From the NCBI GenBank assembly GCA_027692465.1, contig JAQEYU010000005.1:234804-298803 (forward strand): a DNA stretch of 64,000 nt, read 5' to 3'. A program made the translations under genes and the position numbers. Shown here in pieces: positions 36,804-45,273 of this stretch (position 1 is the stretch's first letter; each line of letters begins with the position of its first letter). Source of the DNA: Enterococcaceae bacterium OF42-14pH9A (GTDB taxonomy: Bacteria > Bacillota > Bacilli > Lactobacillales > Enterococcaceae). Below the pieces are notes generated by a model. That model had not been told where the DNA came from. It saw only the letters and a list, made by a program, of their open reading frames with translations, and searched no databases.

Positions 36804-36836
36804 TGCTATGAAAGGGATAACAAACCTTTCATAGCA
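36804..36836. repeat. Perfect 12-bp hairpin of unknown role
   Basis: TGCTATGAAAGG and CCTTTCATAGCA flank a 9-base loop. No T-run follows on either strand, so it does not look like a terminator; an operator or a small RNA element is possible. Confidence 0.7.
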
Positions 36837-37060
36837 GGAAGGATGTGAATTATACTGCACAAGAAGTGTGCAAATTCCAACAGCCGTCTGTTATCAAATC
36901 AGACTGTATGTGAGAAAGACATATTTAAAATAACGCATTTTAGATTGTTCATAAAAATGTAAAATTATTCGTTTCTAAGAGTATCAACTTGAAATCTAAT
37001 AATTTTTCTGATAAAGGTCTATACATGTCGGTAGAATCACAAAAAAAATTAAAAAAAATT

Positions 37061-37099
37061 GTGAAAAGCGTTTTCAAATCGATTTTTTTCTGTTATTAT
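37061..37099 (+). promoter_or_regulatory. cre box overlapping the promoter of the second KOW-like gene
   Basis: TGAAAAGCGTTTTCA at 37062-37076 is an exact match to the CcpA cre consensus. A TATTAT -10 lies at 37094 with a weak -35 at 37071 inside the cre. Binding of CcpA would block RNA polymerase, so the gene should be repressed on glucose. Confidence 0.8.
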
Positions 37100-37131
37100 A
37101 TGGTCAAATAAAAAAACGAGGAGGGAAAAGC

Positions 37132-37350
37132 ATGGAACAAATTGAAATCGGGAAATCTTACATATGCAAACCGATCGGCCTGGAAAATGAAGTCATTGGT
37201 ACGATTGAACATGCCTATACCAACACTGTTGTGATCACGATTGAAGATTGTCATCGGACAGACCGGGCGAAGGTGATCGAGTACCAACACCGCATGTTGG
37301 TGAAATATGAAGATATCCAACAGCAAGTAGGCATCGCCTTGGTAGGTTGA
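37132..37350 (+). CDS. Small KOW-like protein, paralogue 2
   Basis: The 72-residue soluble protein begins EQIEIGKSYICKPIGLENEV and continues IGTIEHAYTNTVVITIEDCH. It matches the protein at 18821 in length, in the CKP-GL start and in strand spacing, so the two are paralogues. The beta pattern recalls DUF2187 or KOW-like domains. GAGGAGGG precedes the ATG. Unlike its paralogue it sits behind a strong cre box, which ties it to carbon catabolite control. The role is unknown. Confidence 0.75.
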   Translation: MEQIEIGKSYICKPIGLENEVIGTIEHAYTNTVVITIEDCHRTDRAKVIEYQHRMLVKYEDIQQQVGIALVG

Positions 37351-37397
37351 CGAGCCTATTTTGCTGACAGACAAAACAATCTGAATAGGCAACGACT

Positions 37398-37449
37398 AAA
37401 GCACAAAAGATCCGGCAAAAACAGGAAGCCGAATCTTTTGTGCTTTTTT
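37398..37449 (+). terminator. Terminator after the second KOW-like gene
   Basis: AAAGCACAAAAGATCCGGC pairs with GCCGAATCTTTTGTGCTTT (one mismatch), followed by T residues. Confidence 0.9.
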
Positions 37450-37605
37450 CTGATGGATAGACAGTCGGTGGCGCAAATGACAACTTATGCGGTAAGAAGG
37501 GCCGGCTTGATAATGAAGGCCGGGAGAAGATCGTCGTCTGGTTCACTTGAGTGATATGAGCAGTGCAGCGCATTTGAGCTGCAAGAGACGGTCTTGTGTC
37601 TTTTG

Positions 37606-39417
37606 TCAGCCGATTCCGATAACAAAATTCAGCAGTTTATCAGAATAGGTAGTGTTTTCTTTGTGCTCTCGGATTGCGGTATCCAAATTTTTCATGGAAT
37701 CGGTAATAATGCCGTCGACACCGTAAAACATCATCCGACTGATATCGTCTTCGTCATTCGGAGTCCAGACAAAAACTTTTTTGCCGTCATTTTCTGCCGA
37801 CTGAATGAAGTTGCGGTTGATGGTGCTGTATTCCATCGTCAAAAAATCAGCACGGGTAACCGGTGGTCCGACGATATTAAAAGGCAGGATGTAGCCGACT
37901 TGCAAGGCTGGAGCTTGCGATTTGATGGTTTCTACTACTGGAAAGGAGAGGCTTTGAACCAGACTGCCGTTTGCTGCCAACCTGGTTTGGTATTTTGTCA
38001 AAAATTCCTGACAGAGGCGTGCCACCTCTTTTTTTTGCGTCTTGATCTCAACAATCAGTTTCTGACCCAAGGACTCAGCCGCGGACAGATACTCGTCAAA
38101 ACCGACAATCGGCGCCGTTTTGCCATTTTCTCCGGCGGAAAGGGCAGTGACCTCGGCAAAGGTCAACTTTTCCGGGACCAGCGACTGACCGGTGAGTTTT
38201 TTCAAATCGAAGTCATGGACGACAACGAATTGATGATCCGCAGTCATCTGGATATCCATTTCCACATAGTCGGGCTGATACTTGTTATGGGTCGTTTTCA
38301 AAGCAGGAATGCTGTTTTGGACGCCGTTGTTGTCTGATACGCCTCGGTGGGAAGCTGTTAGCGGGAGTTTCTGACTGGTATCCGTCAAGTAGTTCATGTT
38401 GTATATGCTGACACCGATCCCAAAAAACAAGGCAACCACTGCCAGAAGCGAGTGTTTCAGGCGGGGGTATTTTTGTGGTCGTATCGGTTCACGATAAAAC
38501 CATGCCGGAATCTCAGGCAGAAAACCTTCATCATTCATAAAATCGACAATGATAGCAAAAATCCCGACTGTTGAAAGTACGATATTCAACAGGAAGAAAA
38601 ACTGCAGAATCGTCATAGCAAAGACTGCCGTGTTTAACGACTGTTCCGGCAAAAAAGTTTCGACCAGAGTCTGCAGTCCAATGACGATCCCGAAACCCAG
38701 TGCAGTGATCGTCAAAACCGCGCCACCGATGAATAAAAAACGGCCAACGATGGCAAAAAATTGGCGTCGGGTCGCTTCCCAGCTTTCTTTGACTGCCTTT
38801 TTAAAAGGACGATCCCGTAGAATCATCTCTGGCAAGGCAAAAATTACGCGAATCCCCAGGTACACCATCAGTAAATAAAACAAGAGAAATCCGCTTATAA
38901 TCACCAGCCGATTTGCGAAGATGAAATCCATGATGAATGCCGGGATCTTCACACGACTCAAAAGATCCGAATTGAAATTCAATCCGCCAAAGGGCAGGAC
39001 CAGCAAAAAGTAAAAAATAAAAAACAATATCACGGAGAGACGGACTTTGCGAAGCTGAATGAAGGTCATCCGCAAGAGCTGGCGAAGTGAGACTGGCTCT
39101 TTTTTCTCGATAAAGTACACGCTTAACAAGAGAAAAGTAAATTCAAAAAAAACTGCCAGCAGAATGAAGAGCAGTGTTGCCACCAGCAGCAAAGCGACCG
39201 CCGGGTGACCGGTCACGATTTCACTGATATTATCATACGATAAATATGGGATGTCGCCTCGAGCCAAAATAAACTTGGTAGAACCGGTCAAAAGTGGCAG
39301 TAGTACAAACAGCATAAACCCATGCATCAGCAGGACATCCCGAAAATAAGATTGGGTGTTTCCCAGAAAATCAAGGGTATTGAAAAGGGTTTTCTTTAAG
39401 TAGTTCATTGTCATCAC
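37606..39417 (-). CDS. Membrane-anchored glycerophosphodiester phosphodiesterase
   Basis: The 603-residue protein has about eight membrane segments in the first 340 residues (the GDPD membrane domain), then a catalytic GDPD barrel outside or at the membrane face. The barrel begins with TASHRGVSDNNGVQNSIPAL, continues DYVEMDIQMTADHQFVVVHD and ends VFVWTPNDEDD. It splits glycerophosphodiesters to glycerol 3-phosphate and an alcohol, possibly in lipid or teichoic acid turnover. It stands alone. Confidence 0.92.
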   Translation of the reverse strand: MMTMNYLKKTLFNTLDFLGNTQSYFRDVLLMHGFMLFVLLPLLTGSTKFILARGDIPYLSYDNISEIVTGHPAVALLLVATLLFILLAVFFEFTFLLLSVYFIEKKEPVSLRQLLRMTFIQLRKVRLSVILFFIFYFLLVLPFGGLNFNSDLLSRVKIPAFIMDFIFANRLVIISGFLLFYLLMVYLGIRVIFALPEMILRDRPFKKAVKESWEATRRQFFAIVGRFLFIGGAVLTITALGFGIVIGLQTLVETFLPEQSLNTAVFAMTILQFFFLLNIVLSTVGIFAIIVDFMNDEGFLPEIPAWFYREPIRPQKYPRLKHSLLAVVALFFGIGVSIYNMNYLTDTSQKLPLTASHRGVSDNNGVQNSIPALKTTHNKYQPDYVEMDIQMTADHQFVVVHDFDLKKLTGQSLVPEKLTFAEVTALSAGENGKTAPIVGFDEYLSAAESLGQKLIVEIKTQKKEVARLCQEFLTKYQTRLAANGSLVQSLSFPVVETIKSQAPALQVGYILPFNIVGPPVTRADFLTMEYSTINRNFIQSAENDGKKVFVWTPNDEDDISRMMFYGVDGIITDSMKNLDTAIREHKENTTYSDKLLNFVIGIG

Positions 39418-39759
39418 CTGATTTTAGTTTACGGTATTTTCCCCTCAAGAGATACTGAAAAGCCCTGGTGGAAGCGGCGGTCGAACAGCGAAAATGTGAG
39501 CCGGCTTTTTCATGTTGCTTCTTGGGGACACGATTGGAGCAGCGCGCCTTGGTCATCTGCAACATCCGTGTGCTTAAACGAGGAGATGTTGAGAAAAGGA
39601 AAGTCGGTGTCTGGCGGTCATCGGCGGAGCAGTAGGAAGCTTCGTTAGTTATTTTCAGTAAGATTAAGAGCTCAGCCTCATTTTCAACCCCAAGAAGAAA
39701 AACGGCACAAAAAAGCACCTCTGCCGTCGAGGGCAGAAGTGCGCAAAAGATTGATAGGA
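39418..39759. other. Gene-free stretch left of tRNA-Ser
   Basis: Apart from the tRNA terminator at 39709-39742, I see no gene, RNA or repeat in this stretch. Confidence 0.4.
39709..39742 (-). terminator. Terminator of tRNA-Ser
   Basis: GCACCTCTGCC and GGGCAGAAGTGC form a near-perfect stem followed by six T residues on the minus strand, just past the tRNA 3' end. Confidence 0.88.
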
Positions 39760-39848
39760 AGGAGAGTACAGGATTTGAACCTGCGCGCCGGTTTTAGCCG
39801 GGTCGGCGGATTTCGAGTCCGCTGCATTACCACTCTGCCAACTCTCCG
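39760..39848 (-). tRNA. tRNA-Ser(CGA)
   Basis: The 89-nt gene folds as a class II tRNA. The acceptor arms GGAGAGT and ACTCTCC pair. The anticodon stem is GCGGA/TCCGC around CTCGAAA, giving anticodon CGA (serine). A long variable arm (ACCCGGCTAAAACCGGC region) and TTCAAAT in the T arm are visible. No CCA is encoded. Confidence 0.95.
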
Positions 39849-39893
39849 AAGTACATCCCCTATTTTCTCAAAAAAATTCGATTTGTCAAGAGG

Positions 39894-39928
39894 AAAGCCG
39901 GCATGTTTCAAGGGCTGCCGGCTTTTTG
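39894..39928. terminator. Hairpin next to the TetR gene end
   Basis: AAAGCCGGCA and TGCCGGCTTT form a 10-bp stem. T residues follow better on the plus strand than on the minus strand, so the direction is uncertain. Confidence 0.6.
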
Positions 39929-39929
39929 T

Positions 39930-40502
39930 TTAGGATTCGAAGACTTTTTCCGGTTCCTTGACATTCAGGATCCCTTCAATCGCCCGTTGGATCAATTCGA
40001 TGATCTCTTCTTGTGACGGCTGGATGATTCCTGAAGACATCAAAGAAGCAATCCCGGTAACAGTAATCCAAGTGCCATCGTGGAGGGCTTTCAGGTAGTC
40101 ATCGCTGAGAGCGGCGTATTTCGGATCTTTTTGAACGATCTCCTTGAAAAACTCAAAGGAAACTTTATGCATCATTTGGCCGCCGCCGTACTCGTCGACA
40201 TACAAGGCGACATATAAGTTGCGGTTTTCTCGGGCAAAATTGATATAATTGATACCGAGATCGATGATCGCATCATCGGTATGACGAATTGGAAAAACAT
40301 TTTCCTGCAGATCTTTCATCACGGATTCCACTAAAGTATTCTTCAGATCCTGCATATTTTTAAATTCCAAGTAGATTGGCTGAGTGGAGATCCCCATCTT
40401 TTTGGCAATATTGCGTGCGGTAAACTTGCTGAACCCTTCCTTTGAAATTACATCATAGGCAGCTTTCAAAATCTGATCTTTTGTATAAACCTTCCGGCGC
40501 AT
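39930..40502 (-). CDS. TetR-family transcriptional regulator
   Basis: The 190-residue protein has an N-terminal TetR helix-turn-helix (ILKAAYDVISKEGFSKFTAR, then NIAKKMGISTQPIYLEFKNM) and a helical ligand-binding part. Basic residues (MRRKVYTKD) lead the fold. It is not beside an obvious target; the ThrE pair starts 330 bases away in the other direction and is a candidate. A palindrome overlaps its own -10 box, suggesting self-regulation. Confidence 0.9.
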   Translation of the reverse strand: MRRKVYTKDQILKAAYDVISKEGFSKFTARNIAKKMGISTQPIYLEFKNMQDLKNTLVESVMKDLQENVFPIRHTDDAIIDLGINYINFARENRNLYVALYVDEYGGGQMMHKVSFEFFKEIVQKDPKYAALSDDYLKALHDGTWITVTGIASLMSSGIIQPSQEEIIELIQRAIEGILNVKEPEKVFES

Positions 40503-40520
40503 AACGATACTCCCTTCTTT

Positions 40521-40533
40521 ATTATAACGTTAT
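40521..40533 (-). promoter_or_regulatory. Possible TetR operator over a -10 box
   Basis: ATAACGTTAT at 40524-40533 is a perfect 10-bp palindrome. On the minus strand it overlaps TATAAT (40526 to 40521), the likely -10 of the TetR gene. The -35 is weak. Confidence 0.5.
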
Positions 40534-40831
40534 CTATATCTGAACTCATTATATATTGAAATGTTCTTTTTGGGAAATAATACACTCGTTTCGTTATGTT
40601 TACCAGGGGTGCAAGGGATTTATAAATAACTTTAGTATTGTTTTGTCGGCGCTTATAATCGTGTGTATCGGTGATAAAAAATACTAGTAAAATGAAATTT
40701 TCTTTTTAATATTGAGGAAACAAGTTATTTCTTTGATTGCAGAACGAAGGCTGGTATAGTTATCGATTGTCTGAGATAATAACTTGAAAAATGATTATGA
40801 ATCACAGTATAGCTGGGAATGAGGCGATGAT
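40534..40831. other. Intergenic region upstream of the ThrE pair
   Basis: An inverted repeat CAAGTTATT (40731-40739) and AATAACTTG (40778-40786) lies before the ThrE gene. I see no T-run and no known riboswitch. Confidence 0.4.
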
Positions 40832-41590
40832 TTGAGTGATCGGAAAGAATTGATCCTAAAGACTTGTGCGTTGGCAGGAAAAATCATGATGGAAAACGGC
40901 TCTGAGGTCTACCGCGTGGAAGATACGATGATCCGAATTGCCAAAAATGCCGGTGAGACGGATTGTGTCAGTTATGTGACTGCTACCGGTATTTTTATGG
41001 GGTTTCGTACCGGTCCTTACTGTCAGCTGGAAGAAGTTCATGAACGGGCCATCAATCTGGAGAAAATCGTCGCTGTCAATCAGCTCTCCAGACGCTTTGC
41101 CCAAGGAGAACTGAGTTTGGAAGAGTTGTATCGCGATCTGAAGCAGGCACAAAAATATACGCCCAGCTTTGGATTTTGGACACAGGTAGCCGCTGCCGGG
41201 GTTGTCAGCTGCACATTGATGTACGCATTTGGCGGCGGTTGGCGGGACTTTCCGGCAACATTTGTGATTGGCTGCCTGGGATTGATGACGGCGATTGGCG
41301 TAAAAAGATGGCTGCAGTTGAGTTTTCTGGACATGTTCGCCGCCGCTGTGGTTATCGGAGTCAGTGGGGTGCTCTGTGTGGAGTTCGGTTTAGCTGAAAA
41401 TGTCGACAATCTTATTATCGGAGCGGTGATGCCACTGGTTCCGGGGGTTGCCATCACGAATTCCTTTCGCGACATCATGGCAGGAGATCTGATCAGCGGC
41501 TCGGCTCGGGGAATCGAAGCCATCTTCACTGCTGCTGCAATCGGTATTGGCATCGCCTTTGTCTTGACAATCTTTGGGGGTGTGCTATGA
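40832..41590 (+). CDS. Threonine/serine exporter family, ThrE N-terminal half
   Basis: The 252-residue protein has a cytoplasmic N-terminal part (MENGSEVYRVEDTMIRIA, then CVSYVTATGIFMGF) and about five membrane segments after residue 115, as in DUF1212. The motif PLVPGVAITNSFRDIMAGDL is typical. The start is a TTG placed by GAGGCGATGAT. It overlaps the next gene by 4 bases. Together the two halves make the exporter that is a single protein in Corynebacterium ThrE. The substrate in this host is not proven. Confidence 0.88.
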   Translation: MSDRKELILKTCALAGKIMMENGSEVYRVEDTMIRIAKNAGETDCVSYVTATGIFMGFRTGPYCQLEEVHERAINLEKIVAVNQLSRRFAQGELSLEELYRDLKQAQKYTPSFGFWTQVAAAGVVSCTLMYAFGGGWRDFPATFVIGCLGLMTAIGVKRWLQLSFLDMFAAAVVIGVSGVLCVEFGLAENVDNLIIGAVMPLVPGVAITNSFRDIMAGDLISGSARGIEAIFTAAAIGIGIAFVLTIFGGVL

Positions 41591-42048
41591 AAGAATGGTT
41601 GATTCAGGGAAGTTTTGGTATTATCAGTACAATCGCTTTTGGGGTCTTGACCAATATTCCCAGAAAAGCACTGGTCAGCACCGGTTTGACCGGTGGTGCC
41701 GGTTGGCTATTGTATTGGGGTTTGCGTCAGTGGGGTTGGGGCTTAGGAATGGCCAACTTCGCAGCGGCCTTTTTGATCGGACTGATGAGCATCTGGTTTT
41801 CCCGCCATAAAAAGATGCCCATGATTATTTTCAACATTCCCAGTCTGGTACCGCTGGTTCCCGGGGGCCCGGCGTACAAGGCTGTGCGGGAATTGGTGCT
41901 GGGGGATAATCAGGTTGCGTTGGAAAATGCGGTAATCGTCTTGGTTACAGCCGGTGCAATCGCCTGCGCATTCATGATCACCGGGGTAGTCGAGACCTTG
42001 ATGCAAAAATGGCTGCTTCAAGTCAGAAAGCAGCAGGCTCGGCGCTAG
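41587..42048 (+). CDS. Threonine/serine exporter family, ThrE C-terminal half
   Basis: The 153-residue membrane protein has about four segments and the motif IFNIPSLVPLVPGGPAYKAV, as in DUF3815. The ATG overlaps the stop of the first half (ATGA), so the two are made together in equal amount. A basic tail (QVRKQQARR) ends the protein. A repeat copy follows about 70 bases on. Confidence 0.88.
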   Translation: MKEWLIQGSFGIISTIAFGVLTNIPRKALVSTGLTGGAGWLLYWGLRQWGWGLGMANFAAAFLIGLMSIWFSRHKKMPMIIFNIPSLVPLVPGGPAYKAVRELVLGDNQVALENAVIVLVTAGAIACAFMITGVVETLMQKWLLQVRKQQARR

Positions 42049-42120
42049 TATGACGGGAAAAAATTCCGACTTTGGCCCGATGAGAAACGTTCTTCATTCA
42101 TCTATACTGAAGCTGTCTTT

Positions 42121-42275
42121 AAGGCGTATCTGAAAACTTCAGCGGTCGATATTTGGTTCTTTTTACTGCAATCTGCGTCGTAAATGCGCAACTTTGTACT
42201 ACATAAGCTGTGCTTTACTTCTTAATTTCGGCAGGTCTGCAAAAATCCGGACTCCCCCGGCGCTTTCCGGCACGT
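42121..42275. repeat. MITE-like repeat, copy 4 (diverged)
   Basis: The left end AAGGCGTATCTGAAAACTTC and the centre (CTGCGTCGTAAATGCGCA, CTACATAAGCTGTGCTTTAC) match the other copies. The right end has decayed to CGCTTTCCGGCACG, so this is the oldest full copy. It lies after the ThrE pair. Confidence 0.78.
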
Positions 42276-42374
42276 TTTTGGTTATCTTACAAAATTGTTT
42301 GTTAAATAAAAGGTAAAAACATCGAAAAGACTTTGTATTTCTTCTATAATGAAGGAGAAAAGGAGATGAGTTCC

Positions 42375-42974
42375 ATGAGTGTTGCTGCATCAAGAAAATT
42401 GATAAATACGATCTCGATTATCGGTTTGGCAGTTTCTGTTGTCCTGACGATTTACTTTATCAATCTGGGTGTTTTTAAAGATATGAATGCCTTGCGGGGA
42501 TTGGTGGGCGACAATGTTATCTTGGGACCGGTTATCTTCATCCTTTTGCAGATTTTGCAGGTTGTGATTCCTATCATACCCGGAGGCATTTCGAGTGCGG
42601 CGGGAGTCCTGATTTTCGGTCCGCTGATGGGGTTTGTCTATAATTACGCAGGTATCTGCATCGGCTCCATTATTATCTTTCTTTTGGGTCGCCGCTACGG
42701 CAAGCCGTTTATTTTGAGCATGGTATCTGACAAAACCTATAATCGTTATGCCGGCTGGTTGGAAAACCAGAACCGTTTTGACAAGCTTTTCGCACTGGCA
42801 ATTTTTCTGCCGGTAGCACCGGATGATGCGCTGTGTCTGATGGCAGGCTTGACAAATATTTCAGTGAAAAAATTCACTGCCATCATTTTGTTGGCAAAAC
42901 CGCTCTCTATCTTTCTTTACAGCATGGCGTTAATTTACGGCGGCAGCTTCCTTTCGGGATTGCTGGGCGGGTAA
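42375..42974 (+). CDS. TVP38/TMEM64 (VTT-domain) membrane protein
   Basis: The 199-residue protein has about five membrane segments and the VTT motif (IPGGISSAAGVLIFGPLMGF, then GSIIIFLLGRRYGKPFI). The family moves lipids or is needed for envelope stability; its exact role here is unknown. The ATG at 42375 is best placed for the AAGGAG site; ATGs at 42366 and 42333 are too near to it or lack one. TATAAT near 42345 may be its -10. Confidence 0.85.
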   Translation: MSVAASRKLINTISIIGLAVSVVLTIYFINLGVFKDMNALRGLVGDNVILGPVIFILLQILQVVIPIIPGGISSAAGVLIFGPLMGFVYNYAGICIGSIIIFLLGRRYGKPFILSMVSDKTYNRYAGWLENQNRFDKLFALAIFLPVAPDDALCLMAGLTNISVKKFTAIILLAKPLSIFLYSMALIYGGSFLSGLLGG

Positions 42975-42998
42975 AAGACGTTAGCGATTAGACTTTTG

Positions 42999-43027
42999 AC
43001 CGGGACTTTTGATGTCTCGGTTTTTTT
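42999..43027 (+). terminator. Terminator after the VTT gene
   Basis: GACCGGGAC pairs with GTCTCGGT around a short loop, followed by seven T residues. Confidence 0.65.
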
Positions 43028-43170
43028 GCGCTTCAAAAAAGTCAGATGGCAAGAAAGCAGCTTCTTAAGAGGGATTCTTTTCATAAGCGTACCGCGACGA
43101 GCAATCCGGTTGGAACAATCGCTGTTTTGCAAAGTTAAGGAGATTCATTGCTTTTCAGGAGCTGACTGTA

Positions 43171-43232
43171 AAAAACATCCGCACTTCTTTACTGGGATGA
43201 GGGTCCCGGACAAAGAGTGCGGATGTTTTTTT
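43171..43232. terminator. Terminator of the GPH symporter gene
   Basis: AAAAACATCCGCACT and AGTGCGGATGTTTTT form a long stem with a branched loop. T-runs lie on both strands, and the symporter stop is 25 bases away. Confidence 0.88.
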
Positions 43233-43256
43233 GTTGCTCAGTTGCTGTCTTTTTTA

Positions 43257-44705
43257 TTATTTCGCTTCCGGGTGCAAAGCCTGTTCCATTTCTTCGGATT
43301 TTTTGCGGTCCAGCGGATAGATAAAGAACAGGACGATGAAAATCAGAACATAACCGATCAATGGAAAAGCAGCAGAGAGACGGCGAATGGTTTCGCCGGC
43401 AGCTGGTGTCCAGGTCTCCGGATTAGACACGTTCAATTTTGGCAGTAGAAACGCGATAACAGCCGGCACAACAGACTGGCCCAGGCCCGAAGCGATTTTG
43501 CGGAACATGGAATACGTCGCGTAGATGGACGCTTCGTTTCTTTCTCCGCTCAGCCATTCTTGATAGTCGATACTATCAGAAACCAAGGCCCAGGTATACA
43601 ATACGATCCCGAAGGCAAATGAATTGGCAACTACCTGCAGCCCGATCCAGATGATCGGATTTTGGACTGGGGCGAAGAACATGGTGCCGTAAAGCAGGAT
43701 CGCACCGATTGAAGGCCAGATGGTCATTTCCTTTTTGCCGAATTTGCCGACGAAAAGTCCGCCAATCACGGTGCCGACGACCAGGGGAACGATTTGTGCA
43801 ATCACTTGATAGGCGCTCAACTGGCCATCATGAAAATACATCTGATAGGTCAATTGATGTAATTGGGCAGCAGAGTTAACGAAAAGGATTTGCGCGATAC
43901 TGGCTAATGAAATGGCAATAGCCGCTCGGTTAGTCAAAAAGCCCTTCAGCATTTGGATGTAACTGAATTTTTCCTCTTTCTTTTCAGCATGAGTGACCCG
44001 TTCTTCTACATTAAAGTAGAGTAAGGCAAACGAAACAACAGCAACGATGCCCAATCCGACAGCAATCGGAAACATTTTCCCGCCTTGAAAGACGCTTTTG
44101 CTTGATCCGTCTGCAGAAGTGATTGTGGTGTAAGCCAACATTGGGATAATAATACCCAGAGGGACACCGGCAATCGCACCGCCCCATGCTCGAGCGCTGG
44201 AAAGAGCAGCCCGCTGTGTTGGCTTAATGGTCATGACAGAGTTCAATGCCCCGTAAGGAACGTTGACGATTGTAAAAGTAATATCCCATGCCACATAACT
44301 CAAAACGCACCAGATTAGTTTTACGAGGTATGGCCAAGAGCTGACATCAAAGAACATGAGTGTCGCTGCGATTGAAAGCAGCGGCCCGCCGATAAAGATC
44401 CATTGTTTGAATTTATTTCCATGTTTGTCGGCACCCATTTTATCAACGATAGCTCCAACAATCGGATCATTGACACCATCCAGAATTTTTGAAATCAAGA
44501 TGATGATTGCGTAATGACCAAGCGAAATCCCTATGTACTGGGTAAAGAAGATGAACATGTACGAGTTGATCAACGTAAAACTCATATTACATCCGAAATC
44601 TCCCATGAAGTATCCGAACAAGTCTCGGATGCCAAAAGGCCGCTTAGTGATTGTTTTTTGTTGAGCCGCAGACAAAGCAGCCGTTTTTTCCAAGTTGTTT
44701 TCCAT
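43257..44705 (-). CDS. GPH-family glycoside:cation symporter
   Basis: The 482-residue MFS-type carrier has 12 membrane segments. It begins FGIRDLFGYFMGDFGCNMSF, the standard start of GPH carriers such as XylP or MelB, and shows the NDPIVGAIVDKMG loop. It probably brings in a sugar with a cation. It shares a TTTTACTAAAAAA operator and the leader GGACTAGCTAT with the GH88 gene upstream, so the substrate is likely an unsaturated glucuronyl disaccharide. Confidence 0.9.
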   Translation of the reverse strand: MENNLEKTAALSAAQQKTITKRPFGIRDLFGYFMGDFGCNMSFTLINSYMFIFFTQYIGISLGHYAIIILISKILDGVNDPIVGAIVDKMGADKHGNKFKQWIFIGGPLLSIAATLMFFDVSSWPYLVKLIWCVLSYVAWDITFTIVNVPYGALNSVMTIKPTQRAALSSARAWGGAIAGVPLGIIIPMLAYTTITSADGSSKSVFQGGKMFPIAVGLGIVAVVSFALLYFNVEERVTHAEKKEEKFSYIQMLKGFLTNRAAIAISLASIAQILFVNSAAQLHQLTYQMYFHDGQLSAYQVIAQIVPLVVGTVIGGLFVGKFGKKEMTIWPSIGAILLYGTMFFAPVQNPIIWIGLQVVANSFAFGIVLYTWALVSDSIDYQEWLSGERNEASIYATYSMFRKIASGLGQSVVPAVIAFLLPKLNVSNPETWTPAAGETIRRLSAAFPLIGYVLIFIVLFFIYPLDRKKSEEMEQALHPEAK

Positions 44706-44770
44706 AATAGCTAGTCCTCCTTATTTGATTCTTTGTGATTGTATAGGAAAAGTAGGTAAAAATACAACTA

Positions 44771-44783
44771 TTTTACTAAAAAA
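44771..44783 (-). promoter_or_regulatory. Shared operator upstream of the symporter
   Basis: TTTTACTAAAAAA matches the reverse of the palindrome before the GH88 gene. On the minus strand it lies just upstream of a TTGTAT -35, with a TATACA/TACAAT -10 further down. Confidence 0.6.
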
Positions 44784-45214
44784 TATTTTCGGATGTTTTA
44801 GATATTGTGAATTCTCCGCGCGGTTTTCGTAAAGGAAAGTTTTGTATGTCACTTTCTGAAAATGCGTAGGCTGTTACATAGATGGTAATGTCAGTGATAG
44901 CAAATAGACTTTCCTTGATGTTGAAAATTTATTTTTCTATTCTTGTTTTAATCCGAATTCTTCCGCTTGTGAAAAAAATAGCTAGAACTGATAAAAAAAC
45001 TCTAATTATTGAATGGAACTTAAAAAAGTATTGCTTTCTTCAGAAGTTTTGAAGGAAGTAGGTCTGGAAAATTTGGCGGGCTTCCGACTTTTTATTCCCG
45101 GCCGTAACCAGGGAGCAAAAATTCTGTGTATGGTGCGAAAACTGCTTATTTACGGCACTATTGCGAAATAGCTGTCATTGGCGGTTTCAAGTATGCCTTT
45201 AACTGTTGGACACA

Positions 45215-45253
45215 AAAAGAAAACTGTCCGAGTCTGGCGGACAGTTTTCTTTT
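45215..45253 (-). terminator. Terminator of the GH88 gene
   Basis: A perfect 15-bp stem (AAAAGAAAACTGTCC and its complement) around a 9-base loop, with T residues on both strands. Confidence 0.9.
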
Positions 45254-45273
45254 GAGATTTATTTGCGGAGCGG

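Larger units (their letters stand above)
36673..37131. other. Gene-free stretch between two small genes
   Basis: The 459-nt AT-rich region holds the perfect hairpin at 36804-36836 and the cre and promoter at 37061-37099. I see no open frame with a good start and no known RNA family. Confidence 0.5.
44706..45273. other. Intergenic region between symporter and GH88 gene
   Basis: The 568-nt stretch holds the symporter promoter and operator near 44721-44783 and the GH88 terminator at 45215-45253. In the middle I see no gene or RNA. Confidence 0.45.

Noticed and set aside
37594..38337. Plus-strand frame of 247 codons across the glycerophosphodiesterase
   Set aside because: It is the shadow of the conserved GDPD domain on the other strand.
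39739..39933. Plus-strand frame of 64 codons near 39.8 kb
   Set aside because: It is the complement of tRNA-Ser and its flanks.
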